This document shows, piece after piece, positions 45,901 through 54,034 of a stretch of DNA of 64,000 bases. Within the stretch, counting starts at the first letter, position 1. The number at the start of each line of letters is the position of its first letter. The notes under the pieces were generated by a model. That model saw only the letters and a list, made by a program, of their open reading frames with translations, was not told the origin of the DNA and made no database searches. This stretch comes from Candidatus Obscuribacterales bacterium (GTDB taxonomy: Bacteria; Cyanobacteriota; Vampirovibrionia; Obscuribacterales; Obscuribacteraceae): NCBI GenBank assembly GCA_021732025.1, contig JAKFVU010000034.1, positions 186,001 to 250,000 of the forward strand, read 5' to 3'. The position numbers were made by a program, and so were the translations under genes.

Positions 45901-46355
45901 ATCACTCGACCATGGCTCAGTGCACTCATCTGTCGGCTGCCTGTGCCATCTGGACTCTTACTGGCAGGGGCATAGACAGACAACCAGTCATAGTTGTCGA
46001 CAGAAATACTGGGGCCGGCCAAGACAAACGGTCTGCACAAGAAGTAGATTAAGAGGCCACCTTGAGAGAGAAATGGTATTAGCTCTTCTAGGCGTGCATC
46101 CGATTCATTTATAAGTTCTTGTATTAATGCGTCATCAGGAACGTTAAGTTGGTTTACACCTTCCTCAAGTAACTGGTTTATCCTGCGAGTCGGTTCAGGG
46201 CCCTTGTCAAATAAATGAAGCAAACTGACAGGGTTGGCAATAATTACTTGGTAATTGTCGAGAGATTTAGCCCTACCTAAATTGAGGTGCGATTCTTCGC
46301 CAAAGCCTGGACAGTTTAGCCTTAGAACCTTCTCCCTCTCGATACTTTTCATCAT
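42918..46355 (-). CDS. Giant Pro/Ala-rich protein with distinct terminal domains
   Basis: The roughly 1145-residue protein (ATG 46355 or 46352, after AAAGG) has an alpha/beta N-terminal domain of about 250 residues ('QVIIANPVSLLHLFDKGPEP', 'GGLLIYFLCRPFVLAG'), and a long acidic, Ala/Glu/Pro-rich disordered middle ending in (AP)n runs near residues 810-875. A C-terminal domain (about 950-1147, 'IILLTGENAALMSGTQEVLS', 'WLSRGDQVEAIARIVHS') has the strand-helix order of a restriction-endonuclease-like fold without a clear catalytic triad. No signal or membrane helix. It is followed by the receiver/anchor protein, so the two probably work together. I do not know the function. Confidence 0.65.
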   Translation of the reverse strand: MMKSIEREKVLRLNCPGFGEESHLNLGRAKSLDNYQVIIANPVSLLHLFDKGPEPTRRINQLLEEGVNQLNVPDDALIQELINESDARLEELIPFLSQGGLLIYFLCRPFVLAGPSISVDNYDWLSVYAPASKSPDGTGSRQMSALSHGRVIESTDEGNTSEVAEYLQQSGVEWNTIIRTDFLSSNYSVLATAAQKKCIAAQFWAGDNGGKVIFLPAPYSPDFDRVLMICVNKWYQEAINKGFIKDNAAIAKETEQESPAPTSEKVPNHTMDEARLEEIMANLAANHQKKTDEAEAVASAAAAPAQNESPPAKQAPKGALKGLFSSDALDPFDDEEFTSAAVLSEPSAPPAATAPAPMLTAEEILSSVSAEANKHPEAFQEMEAIELATDVSSEPAFDISQPATVAAPTPEVAMVNNFELKKATAEMDLSQFAETARQLVEQANQIETATRDPNSANSTNPKQRISDILKGLEFGGSDDNDFLEPAAIEVTDVASTPVNQSSEASRLMESLEAGSSLTSERQAATPVAEANVEKSAPTAAEIERAEIEAASRDLESALRPGTESSDGNWLETGRYQLANEQEPVAEALINTIDQEVARIALEEEAARELGKVEAERASKNIEEFRQTFEFLTEEDPAAREYQPESILQAARNHDLDEQSVASSEEGADSGDTVQNAPAVSDLPEPEIFLGNPKIPAVSSDAANSTLRSLVETFGAPRLETPVSTEMTASHTENLATPIAAREEPMNTSFTSLEEEQNQAARDLAEISRLTRAAEMPQSAPASQAPEAPPTPSIPVSAPTPAFEAPLAAPAMVAPEPAPAPIPVPPSAPAPAPAPAPSPALSTAPAPAAPPAPAPTPAPIPAPAPAPAPAQNIAMATPVAASTNGDGNHKPDILPSSSATAYAEANSAMEPQSTPIPPKELIKKMEEMTKGAPTWCDEFSFPFIDLLKNEHSQMAEQIRQMQGRLGSVEARISAIESLKIILLTGENAALMSGTQEVLSRLGWQVQQSRSNTNELWLSRGDQVEAIARIVHSPAGANRTEVAQLAESVISFWDEYETEPKGILIAQTWSSKHPIERSEPDFSPALQEFASKKHLSLMSTMQLLSMYKDVELNTMPIDEMRKRMLDTSGRLLGFPLDSNVAQAATGR

Positions 46356-46506
46356 CCTCACCTTTCCTAGCCAAGTTTTTGCCGATTCATGCGAAATCGG
46401 ATACTCGCACTAACTCCCAGATTCATATACCCACAATTTCTCCGCCAAACCTTTGTCTGAATCAAAACAGGGGGCCGGTTGTCAAGCTTGCGCTGCTGAT
46501 AAACAG

Positions 46507-46538
46507 AAAAAAAGAGACACTGTTAAGCAGTGTCTCTT
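46507..46538 (-). terminator. Terminator of the 46561 gene
   Basis: On the minus strand AAGAGACACTG and CAGTGTCTCTT form an 11-pair stem with a five-base loop, followed by seven T. This is a strong Rho-independent terminator. Confidence 0.9.
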
Positions 46539-46560
46539 CCTCATCGAATTTTGTTTAAAT

Positions 46561-46971
46561 TTATTCGAGTTCAGTATCGAGGCTGAAAGCAGCTTTGCTG
46601 AAAGGCTTTTCAACACTGTTGCTGAAGGCGTTTTTGCCGCCATAGTAGCAGCCTTCGCCAGTTCCTACGATCATACCGAAAGGCATGCCGAGTACAGCAC
46701 CCATCATCATAGGAGGAATGTGTTCTTTGCCGCCGATTTTGTCAGCAAAGTTGCCGCTGAATTCGATCGAGCGATTAGAAGCGCGACGAACAATTGCCAC
46801 CGGAATGCCAACGGCTAGACCAGAAGCGACACTGGCTGCTCGTACTGGGAGCATTACAGCGTTTTTGGCCATTGATTTGGCTTCGTCAGCCATCGCAGGA
46901 TTAACACCACAAACACTAGCGAACACGGCTAATAGAGCTAATTTAGCGGCGCGCGATTTAAAACTGTTCAC
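46561..46971 (-). CDS. Exported small protein of unknown function
   Basis: The 136-residue protein starts at GTG 46971 with GGAGG seven bases upstream. A clear signal peptide ('AAKLALLAVFASVCGVNPAM', AMA|DE) leads to a mature part of about 108 residues with two Ala/Gly/Val-rich hydrophobic stretches ('AASVASGLAVGIPVAIV', 'MMMGAVLGMPFGMIVG'). It could sit in the inner membrane or be a periplasmic helical protein. Family unknown. It has its own terminator, so it is monocistronic and likely well expressed. Confidence 0.72.
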   Translation of the reverse strand: MNSFKSRAAKLALLAVFASVCGVNPAMADEAKSMAKNAVMLPVRAASVASGLAVGIPVAIVRRASNRSIEFSGNFADKIGGKEHIPPMMMGAVLGMPFGMIVGTGEGCYYGGKNAFSNSVEKPFSKAAFSLDTELE

Positions 46972-47164
46972 TTAATTTCCTCCACTCCAGAACTGGTTAC
47001 AAGCTTCACTCGATCGAAACTATCAACAATAGTGGCTCATAATAGCATTGCAATTGTCTAAAGAACGGCCAGTCCTGTAAGATCCTTGTAGGCTCTTGGT
47101 AGACTGTGCTGCCAAGCGAAACTTTTTATATCTTCTGTATGCTCATAGTGGCCAAAATAAGAAT

Positions 47165-48367
47165 ATGACGAACAAAGACGACTCTGCTAACCAACCTGTT
47201 ACTCAATATCATCGCAAAGGCTTCGGTCTCAAAGATGTGGTTGAAGTCGAGCTAAAAAAGGTCTACGAGTCAGACTTGATCGCCAAGCTGCGAGCTAGCG
47301 GTAACGTGATGACTGTTAATGGCATCACTATCAAATTGGCTGAGGCATTTGGATTTTGTTGGGGAGTTGATCGCGCTGTTTCTATGGCTTACGAGGCCAG
47401 GCAGCATTTTCCCGATAGGAAAATTTGGATTACCAATGAGATTATTCACAATCCTATTGTTAATCAGAACCTTCGCGAAATGGGCATTGGTTTCTTGCAG
47501 ATGGCTGAAGATGGAAGCAAGGACATCGATCGAATTGGTCAGGGCGATGTGGTGATTTTGCCTGCTTTCGGTGCGTCAATCGAAGAGCTCAAATCACTCG
47601 AAGATCGCAAGTGCGAAATTGTTGATACTACTTGTCCTTGGGTTTCTCGCGTCTGGAATCGAGTGGTTAACTATGACAAGAAAGATTTCACGGCCATAAT
47701 CCACGGCAAACCCGACCACGAAGAAACTGTTGCAACTGCTTCTAGAGCCGGTACCTATCTGATCGTGCAGAACTTAGCCCAGGCTGAATGGGTGTGCAAT
47801 TACATCGTCAACGGTGGCAAAAAAGAAGACTTTTTAGCGCGTTTTGATAAGGCTGTGTCTCTCAACTTTGATCCTGATGTGGACCTGGTAAAGATTGGAG
47901 TGGCCAATCAGACAACCATGTTTAAGGGTGAGACTGAGCAAATTGGTAAGCTCTTTGAAAAGACTATTCTTGCTAAGTATGGACCGACACAAATTGACCA
48001 GCATTTTCTGAGCCCTGGCGATACGATCTGTGACGCCACGCAAGAGCGGCAAGATGCCATGCTCAAGCTGGTAGAAGAAAAATTAGATTTGATGCTTGTG
48101 ATTGGAGGGTTCAATTCCTCCAATACAGGACATTTGCAAGAGATTGCCCACAAGAGAGGTTTGCCCTCTTATCACATCGATGGACCAGATTGCGTGGGGC
48201 CTGGAAATGTGATCAGGTATAAATCAGAGAACAGCGAACAAACAGAAACAAAAGAGCTGTTCTTCCCTGAAGCTGGAGATGTCACTGTTGGTGTCACTTC
48301 TGGTGCCTCCACTCCAGACCAAGTTGTGGCCGAGGTCTTGGAGCGATTATTTGCGTTGCGGGCATAG
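47165..48367 (+). CDS. ispH: 4-hydroxy-3-methylbut-2-enyl diphosphate reductase, cyanobacterial type
   Basis: I use ATG at 47165 because the family's N-terminus begins close to it. The 400-residue form has the extra N-terminal region found in cyanobacteria and plants ('[20 protein letters not shown]'), then the three cluster cysteines in '[14 protein letters not shown]', '[12 protein letters not shown]' and '[13 protein letters not shown]'. It makes IPP and DMAPP from HMBPP in the MEP pathway using a [4Fe-4S] cluster. Most bacterial IspH proteins are about 310-330 residues. This is one of the best lineage markers in the window. Confidence 0.96.
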   Translation: MTNKDDSANQPVTQYHRKGFGLKDVVEVELKKVYESDLIAKLRASGNVMTVNGITIKLAEAFGFCWGVDRAVSMAYEARQHFPDRKIWITNEIIHNPIVNQNLREMGIGFLQMAEDGSKDIDRIGQGDVVILPAFGASIEELKSLEDRKCEIVDTTCPWVSRVWNRVVNYDKKDFTAIIHGKPDHEETVATASRAGTYLIVQNLAQAEWVCNYIVNGGKKEDFLARFDKAVSLNFDPDVDLVKIGVANQTTMFKGETEQIGKLFEKTILAKYGPTQIDQHFLSPGDTICDATQERQDAMLKLVEEKLDLMLVIGGFNSSNTGHLQEIAHKRGLPSYHIDGPDCVGPGNVIRYKSENSEQTETKELFFPEAGDVTVGVTSGASTPDQVVAEVLERLFALRA

Positions 48368-48431
48368 AAATTGTTGGTATTTAGTTTTAGCTTTTTTGTT
48401 TTCAATTAATTGGTATCAATTGTGAGTTTAA

Positions 48432-49466
48432 GTGGCACTCGAAAATAACATCTTTATGCGAGCGCTGCGGCGCGAACCGGTCGAGCGCACGCCAGTGTGG
48501 CTGATGCGCCAGGCGGGGCGCTACCAACCTGAATACCGGGCCATTCGCGCCAAAATGAGTTTTCTTGAGCTTTGTCATAATTCTCAAGTAGCCGCTGAAG
48601 TTACAGTGATGGCTGTTGATATGCTGCAGGTTGATGCTGGCATTATTTTTGCTGATATTCTTTTGCCACTACAGTGCCTCAATGCTGGGCTTCGCTTCGC
48701 CCAAGGCGACGGCCCCGTAATTGATAATCCCATTCGAGTTTCTGCCGACGTTGCTAAGCTCACCCGGTTCGATATTGAAGAAGGCCTGGGCTACGTTTTT
48801 GAAGCCATCCGTTTATTTGTAAAAGAACGGCCTTTAGTGCCGCTCATTGGCTTCGCCGGTGCACCTTTCACTTTGGCATCGTATTTAATAGAAGGCGGCT
48901 CATCGCGCAATTTTGAGAGAACCAAGGCTTTTATGTATAGCGAACCACAAGCTTTCGCTGACCTTATGTCAATATTGACCGAGGTGACAATTTCTTATTT
49001 GCTGGCTCAGGTTGCAGCTGGTGCTCATTGTCTGATGCTCTTCGATAGCTGGGTCGGTACTCTCTGTCGCGAAGACTATGAAAGCATGGTTCTGCCTTAT
49101 TCTAAAAAGATATTTTCTGCCATAGAAAATGCTGCACCGAGTATTCACTTTGGTACTGCTACTGGTGGCATGCTCGATTTGGTGGCATCGGCTGGTTCTA
49201 CGGTTGTTGGTGTTGATTGGCGCATGGATTTAGCTTCTGCCTGGCAGATGATAGGTGATAAGGCCGTACAAGGAAATCTTGATCCTACTGTTTTGCTCGG
49301 CGGGCGAGAGTTGATCAAAGAGCGTACGCAGCTGGTCTTAAATAAAGCCGCCGGACGTCCTGGGCACATTTTTAATTTAGGGCACGGCATCGGTAAAGAC
49401 ACACCTGTCGATAACGTCAAATATTTAGTCGAGTTGGTGCGTGAATTGTCCTCTCGAGATTGTTGA
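48432..49466 (+). CDS. hemE: Uroporphyrinogen decarboxylase
   Basis: The 344-residue protein has the family signature 'PVWLMRQAGRYQPEYR' near the start, 'IIFADILLPLQCLNAGLRF' and 'GFAGAPFTLASYLIEGG'. It removes four acetate carboxylates from uroporphyrinogen III to give coproporphyrinogen III. Start is GTG at 48432. Its stop overlaps the hemY ATG by one base (TGATG), so the two are translationally coupled in haem synthesis. Confidence 0.97.
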   Translation: MALENNIFMRALRREPVERTPVWLMRQAGRYQPEYRAIRAKMSFLELCHNSQVAAEVTVMAVDMLQVDAGIIFADILLPLQCLNAGLRFAQGDGPVIDNPIRVSADVAKLTRFDIEEGLGYVFEAIRLFVKERPLVPLIGFAGAPFTLASYLIEGGSSRNFERTKAFMYSEPQAFADLMSILTEVTISYLLAQVAAGAHCLMLFDSWVGTLCREDYESMVLPYSKKIFSAIENAAPSIHFGTATGGMLDLVASAGSTVVGVDWRMDLASAWQMIGDKAVQGNLDPTVLLGGRELIKERTQLVLNKAAGRPGHIFNLGHGIGKDTPVDNVKYLVELVRELSSRDC

Positions 49467-50929
49467 TGGCTCAAGCAAAGGTCACAAGGGTCGTGATTGT
49501 AGGAGGCGGCATCAGCGGCCTTACCTGCGCCTTCAAGCTGTCTCAGACTGAACAGTTTGCCCGCGGTCTTCTCCATATTTGTGTGTTGGAGAATAGGTCT
49601 CGCTTCGGTGGAATTATTGAAACTAAAGTTGTCGATGATTGCATCATTGATAGTGGCCCAGACTCATTTATAACGAACAAGCCTCAAATGCTTACACTAG
49701 CGCGCGAGCTAAATATTGAATCTCGTATCATCGCCGTCAACAAAGAAAATCGTGGGGCTTTGATTGTCAGCAATGGTGCTCTTGTGCCCTTACCTCCTGG
49801 TTTTGTTATGCTGGCACCAAGCAAGTTGTCTAGCTTCTTTCAAAGTTCTGTTCTTAGTTTGCGAGGAAAGCTTCGCACAGCGCTCGATTTAGTTATACCG
49901 CCTAGAAAAGAGCTAACTGATGAGAGTTTGGCCGCTTTTGTGAGACGGCGGTTTGGTCAAGAACATCTTGATAAATTGGCACAGCCCATGGTGGCTGGCA
50001 TCTATGTAGGTGATGCTGAGAAGCTCTCGGCCGCCCATGCAGCCGCTCGTTTCGTGGCGATGGAACGCACTGCTGGTAGTGTCATAAAGGGTCTGAGGGT
50101 CGAACGTAAGGAGCTAGCCGCAAGAGATTTGAAAGACGAATCTAGCGGGGCGCGCTATGGCTTATTCGCTAGCTTTGATCGCGGAATGGCGGTTGTGGTA
50201 GATAGTTTATTAGCGGCTTTAAGTCAACCAAATATTGAACTGTGTTTAGACACTACCGTGCAAGCAATTGCTTATCGTCCAGGGCAATCTGAAAGGTTTA
50301 GTGTTTCGTCTTCTTCTTCTCAGAGCTGGCAATGCGATCATTTGGTTTTAGCCACGGCTGCGAAAGTTTCTGCAGGTCTTCTCAAAGATGTTGATGCCAA
50401 TTTAAGCGTTCAGTTGAGTAAGATCAATTCAGCTTCATCGGCAGTCTGCAACTTTATTTTTGAGCGTAAAGATATAGCGCACCGCTTAAATGCTTTTGGC
50501 GTTGTTGTGCCTGAATTAGAGATGCTGGCGCATAATTTGTCAGTTCTAGCCGTTAGTTTCGCCAGCGTGAAATTTGCACGTGCCCCGCAAGACAAAGTGA
50601 TCGTGCGAGCTTTCATGGGTGGGATCAAACGTGATTCTTTACTTGAGAAAGACGATCAGCAGCTGATTGATTTAGCGTTGGCTGATTTGGCTAAACTAAT
50701 AGGATTATCGGGCCGACCGCTCTATCAAGCGGTGCACCGCTGGATTGATTCTATGCCTCAGTACAATGTTGGCCACCAGAGTCTGATAGCCGATATTGAA
50801 AATACTTCATCAGTGGTTGGTTTGCACTTGGGAGGTGCTTACTTGCATGGTGTGGGTTTGCCCGATTGTGTAGCCAGTGGCTATAAATGTGCCGAAAGTG
50901 TTAGCCGTCTCTTGGCTCAAGAAGTCTAA
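49466..50929 (+). CDS. hemY: Protoporphyrinogen/coproporphyrinogen oxidase (HemY-type)
   Basis: ATG at 49466 overlaps the hemE stop. The 487-residue FAD protein has 'VVIVGGGISGLTCAFKLSQ', 'CIIDSGPDSFITNKPQML', 'PMVAGIYVGDAEKLSAAHA' and the C-terminal 'VGLHLGGAYLHGVGLPDCVA'. This is the oxygen-dependent HemY family that oxidises protoporphyrinogen IX (or coproporphyrinogen III in the CPD pathway). The pairing with hemE suggests aerobic haem synthesis. A Ser-rich insert (residues about 275-285) is encoded by TCT repeats. Confidence 0.93.
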   Translation: MAQAKVTRVVIVGGGISGLTCAFKLSQTEQFARGLLHICVLENRSRFGGIIETKVVDDCIIDSGPDSFITNKPQMLTLARELNIESRIIAVNKENRGALIVSNGALVPLPPGFVMLAPSKLSSFFQSSVLSLRGKLRTALDLVIPPRKELTDESLAAFVRRRFGQEHLDKLAQPMVAGIYVGDAEKLSAAHAAARFVAMERTAGSVIKGLRVERKELAARDLKDESSGARYGLFASFDRGMAVVVDSLLAALSQPNIELCLDTTVQAIAYRPGQSERFSVSSSSSQSWQCDHLVLATAAKVSAGLLKDVDANLSVQLSKINSASSAVCNFIFERKDIAHRLNAFGVVVPELEMLAHNLSVLAVSFASVKFARAPQDKVIVRAFMGGIKRDSLLEKDDQQLIDLALADLAKLIGLSGRPLYQAVHRWIDSMPQYNVGHQSLIADIENTSSVVGLHLGGAYLHGVGLPDCVASGYKCAESVSRLLAQEV

Positions 50930-50943
50930 ATATTGAGAGGCTG

Positions 50944-50975
50944 CAAGTTGCAACTTGTAAAAATGCGTGTATAAC
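50944..50975 (+). promoter_or_regulatory. ppx promoter with palindromic operator candidate
   Basis: A perfect 14-bp palindrome CAAGTTGCAACTTG (50944-50957) overlaps a TTGCAA -35 (50948-50953). A 16-base spacer and TATAAC -10 (50970-50975) follow, placing the transcript start at about the ATG (50982). The gene would be leaderless and repressible at the -35. Confidence 0.5.
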
Positions 50976-50981
50976 TAATCT

Positions 50982-52688
50982 ATGACTGTGCAGCCAAATT
51001 CTTCAAAAACCGGTGCGGGGCGCGAAGCTTCTAGCTCTGACCGGCAAGTTGAGCGCAAGAATTCTTGGGTGACAGTGAAGGGCGGCCCAGTAATTGCCGT
51101 TATCGACATGGGTACCAATTCTTTTCACATGATTGTCTGTCAGGCTAGCCCTGATAAAGATCATTTCGAAGTCTTAGCTAAAGTCAAAGAAGCTGTTCCT
51201 TTCTTTCGTCGTTCTTTGACCGCTCACTATATTGATGAACCGGCAATGCGCGCAGCTGCGCGCATTTTGCGTGATATGAGCAAAAAAGCCAAAGAGCGTG
51301 GCGCCAGTACTATTGTTGCCGTTGCCACTTCGGCGGTGCGTGAATCGAAGAATGGTGAAGAATGCCTCAGGCGCATTCGTCAAGAACTCAAGATCGATGC
51401 CCGTATGGTTTCAGGTAAGGAAGAAGCAAGACTTATCTATCTAGGAGTGCTCTCTAGTCTTAGTTCAGTTCGCTCTAAGATGAAAGGCAGATTTTGCATA
51501 GTTGATATCGGTGGCGGTAGTACCGAACTGATTGTTGGAGACCGTAGTCAAATTTACTTTGCTGAGTCATACAAGCTTGGCGCTGCCAGGCTTTCACAGC
51601 GCTTCTTCAAACGTGGAGTAGTCACTCGCGAGTACATTCGAGAACTGCATGATGAAGTCAGAGGTGTGCTAAGACCGTCTGCCAATGGTATTGCCAATAG
51701 TGGTGGGTTTGAGACTCTGATTGGCACGTCAGGAACAATTCAGGCCTTGGCTAAGTTAGACAGAGTCACTTGTGGTACTCCTCACGCCGAATTAAACGGC
51801 TGGACCATAGCTATCGATCGTTTGAAAGAATTGGTAGCTTACCTTGAGGCTGCAGCCTTAAAAGGCGAGCGACCAAAGGGAGTGAGCAGTGATCGAAATG
51901 AGACTGTTCTGGCTGGCTCAATAGTTTTACTTGAGTCGATGATATCTCTTGGTATCAAAGAACTTTCAGTTTGCACCGCAGCCTTGCGAGAAGGTGTGGT
52001 GGTTGATCGCTTCTTGCAGACCGGTTGGCTTGAGGCAGGCTTGACCGTGCACCGCGACCCGCGCTCAAAGAGTGTGCATAACCTGCTAGAAAAATACCAG
52101 GGCACCCTTGAGCATGCTCAGCAAGTGGCTTATCTGTCTCAGCTTCTCTTCACCCAGACTCGCGGAATTTTGCACAACTATCCTGAAGACCTCGGTCACC
52201 TGCTTTGGTCTGCAGCGATGTTGCATGATGTTGGCATGTTCATTGGTCGCAATGGTCACCACAAGCATTCGTATTACCTTATAAAGAATGCAGGCCTCTT
52301 AGGGCATTCGGAAGAAGAGGTAGCTCTGATTGCTAGCATCGCCCGCTATCATCGCGGCTCTGAGCCTAAGGTTACACACGAAGCTTGGTACAGCCTTGAT
52401 TTAGAAGGGCGCAAAGTGGTCCATGATTTAGCGTCATTCCTGCGCGTGGCTGAAGCTCTCGACCGCAGTCACAAGCAAGTGATAAAAGACCTGAGAGTGG
52501 TTGTTAGTGCCTCAAGTAAAGAAGGGCAGATTGGCAGTCTCAGTCTATTTCTAAACCTGCATGAGAACACTCACTGTCAGTCTGAGATCTGGGCTCTGAA
52601 CGAGAAGCGATCATTTTTCGAGAATCATTTTCAGACTAAGCTTGAAGTACTAGTAGACGCTGGCGTAGCGCTAGCCCAAGCCGATTAA
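50982..52688 (+). CDS. ppx: Exopolyphosphatase / pppGpp phosphohydrolase (Ppx/GppA family)
   Basis: The 568-residue protein has an N-terminal polar extension of about 35 residues, the two-lobed actin-like ASKHA domain ('VIAVIDMGTNSFHMIV', 'VATSAVRESKNGEE', 'FCIVDIGGGSTELIVG', 'IGTSGTIQALAKL') and a C-terminal HD-type domain ('MLHDVGMFIGRNGHHKHSYY'). It hydrolyses polyphosphate ends and possibly pppGpp. The length and HD tail match the long Ppx form. It is probably controlled by the palindrome upstream. Function in polyphosphate turnover is plausible for this lineage. Confidence 0.95.
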   Translation: MTVQPNSSKTGAGREASSSDRQVERKNSWVTVKGGPVIAVIDMGTNSFHMIVCQASPDKDHFEVLAKVKEAVPFFRRSLTAHYIDEPAMRAAARILRDMSKKAKERGASTIVAVATSAVRESKNGEECLRRIRQELKIDARMVSGKEEARLIYLGVLSSLSSVRSKMKGRFCIVDIGGGSTELIVGDRSQIYFAESYKLGAARLSQRFFKRGVVTREYIRELHDEVRGVLRPSANGIANSGGFETLIGTSGTIQALAKLDRVTCGTPHAELNGWTIAIDRLKELVAYLEAAALKGERPKGVSSDRNETVLAGSIVLLESMISLGIKELSVCTAALREGVVVDRFLQTGWLEAGLTVHRDPRSKSVHNLLEKYQGTLEHAQQVAYLSQLLFTQTRGILHNYPEDLGHLLWSAAMLHDVGMFIGRNGHHKHSYYLIKNAGLLGHSEEEVALIASIARYHRGSEPKVTHEAWYSLDLEGRKVVHDLASFLRVAEALDRSHKQVIKDLRVVVSASSKEGQIGSLSLFLNLHENTHCQSEIWALNEKRSFFENHFQTKLEVLVDAGVALAQAD

Positions 52689-52703
52689 GCTGGTTGGCTG
52701 TCG

Positions 52704-53351
52704 TTAATGAGCGATTGTCTTCTTTGCTTGCACGAGCTTGATGTTCAATGTCTCAGCGCTTTCTTTGACATGCTTCAAGCGTCGCTGTAGTTTCTTAGCA
52801 GTGAAGCCGTTAATGACAGAACGTGGCACTGGCACACCCAGATCTAAACTTGTTGATAGTTCAAGAGTAGTGGTCTTTCCATCGCTAGAGGGAGTGAGCA
52901 CCCAGCTTCCTTCCATGTGCTTGAAGCGATCTGACTTAATCAGTTTGTAATCGATGCGCTCTAACGGTACTTCTTTGTTGAGCATCTCACATACTGCAGA
53001 GCCAAACACTGGTATCAAAACCATTTTTTGTTCAAGAGTATATTCATGCTCGCCTGGAACGATCACCTTGCTATAAGCCAAGTCAGGGTCATGCTTGCGC
53101 TCATCGTGGACAGCTTGCCAGACTACTTCTCTGGGTGCATCTATATGGATCGAAGCCTTCACTACCTCTGGCTTATCCTTCAACTCAGAAGACTCTTTCA
53201 TAATCTTCTTTGACTCAGGTTTAGCTAAGCAAGTGTCAGGTATGGCTGCCATTAAGCCGCCACAGGCCAAAACAAGGGTGATCTTGGTGATTTTTTTGCT
53301 GGTCACTTTATTGAAGTAGTTCCTAGTGTGCGGTTGCAAAGAGTATAACAC
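52704..53351 (-). CDS. Exported SRPBCC (START-like) protein
   Basis: The 215-residue protein shows the SRPBCC pattern: 'VKASIHIDAPREVVWQAVHD' at the start of the fold, 'GSAVCEMLNKEVPLERIDY', 'HMEGSWVLTPSSDGKTTTLE' and the long C-terminal helix 'FTAKKLQRRLKHVKESAE'. A hydrophobic segment before it ('ITLVLACGGLMAAIPDTCLA') is a signal peptide, so this small-molecule-binding fold is likely periplasmic. Start is GTG at 53351 or 53306; neither has a clear Shine-Dalgarno. Ligand unknown; lipid or hydrophobic ligand binding is inferred. Confidence 0.82.
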   Translation of the reverse strand: MLYSLQPHTRNYFNKVTSKKITKITLVLACGGLMAAIPDTCLAKPESKKIMKESSELKDKPEVVKASIHIDAPREVVWQAVHDERKHDPDLAYSKVIVPGEHEYTLEQKMVLIPVFGSAVCEMLNKEVPLERIDYKLIKSDRFKHMEGSWVLTPSSDGKTTTLELSTSLDLGVPVPRSVINGFTAKKLQRRLKHVKESAETLNIKLVQAKKTIAH

Positions 53352-53380
53352 TCAGTACTAATGCTGGCTTATTAGAACTT

Positions 53381-54034
53381 TTATACGCCGATGGGGAAGA
53401 ACTTGGGCACTAGGCGACGCCATTTGAGTTTGGCTGCGTACTCTTTGTATTTTTCGCCGAAGGTCTTAACCAGCAGTTCTTCTTCGTATTTGGCGCGGCG
53501 CAACCACAGCGGAGCAACTACAAACAAGGCAAAAGCAAGACTCAGAGGCGAAAGCGCCGCTATCGATGCGCCAACCAACGACTGTATTATGCCTGAATAG
53601 GCAGGGTGCATAACAAAGCGCAGCAGGCCAGAATCTTTTACTTCCTGTCCTTCTAGTAGCTCAGCGTCAGTTGAGAAGGCCTCGCCGAGCGAATACCAGC
53701 CACCAATCATGAAAACAAAACCAGTCAACATCTCGAGAACACCTAGCCATGATATTGCTAAGAGTGCTCCAGTAGGTTCGGTTTGCGTTAACGAAAGCAC
53801 TGGGGTCAAACCAGGTATACCAGTGATATGGCCGTTGAAGACACCATAGCTCAAGACAATCAGAGCTACATTCACACCAGAAAGCAGTTGTGGGGCCCGC
53901 TGAATCAAAAAGTTCGATTCATAGACAACTCCTTTCCCTCGTCTCGAAAAGCCTTTGTATAAGACGGGAAATGAGATCGCACAGCCAATTGCTAGAAGAC
54001 CAAGCACGGTCAACGTAGGCAGGTTGAAAATCAT
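53381..54034 (-). CDS. ICMT/NnrU-type integral membrane methyltransferase-like protein
   Basis: The 217-residue protein has five or six hydrophobic segments and the C-terminal isoprenylcysteine carboxyl methyltransferase signature: 'MHPAYSGIIQSLVGASIAAL' (the His/Pro/Tyr/Gly region binds SAM) and 'RAKYEEELLVKTFGEKYKEY'. Bacterial relatives methylate lipids or are of unknown substrate. It starts at ATG 54034, overlapping the upstream LolA-like gene by four bases (ATGA), so the two are coupled. Confidence 0.85.
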   Translation of the reverse strand: MIFNLPTLTVLGLLAIGCAISFPVLYKGFSRRGKGVVYESNFLIQRAPQLLSGVNVALIVLSYGVFNGHITGIPGLTPVLSLTQTEPTGALLAISWLGVLEMLTGFVFMIGGWYSLGEAFSTDAELLEGQEVKDSGLLRFVMHPAYSGIIQSLVGASIAALSPLSLAFALFVVAPLWLRRAKYEEELLVKTFGEKYKEYAAKLKWRRLVPKFFPIGV

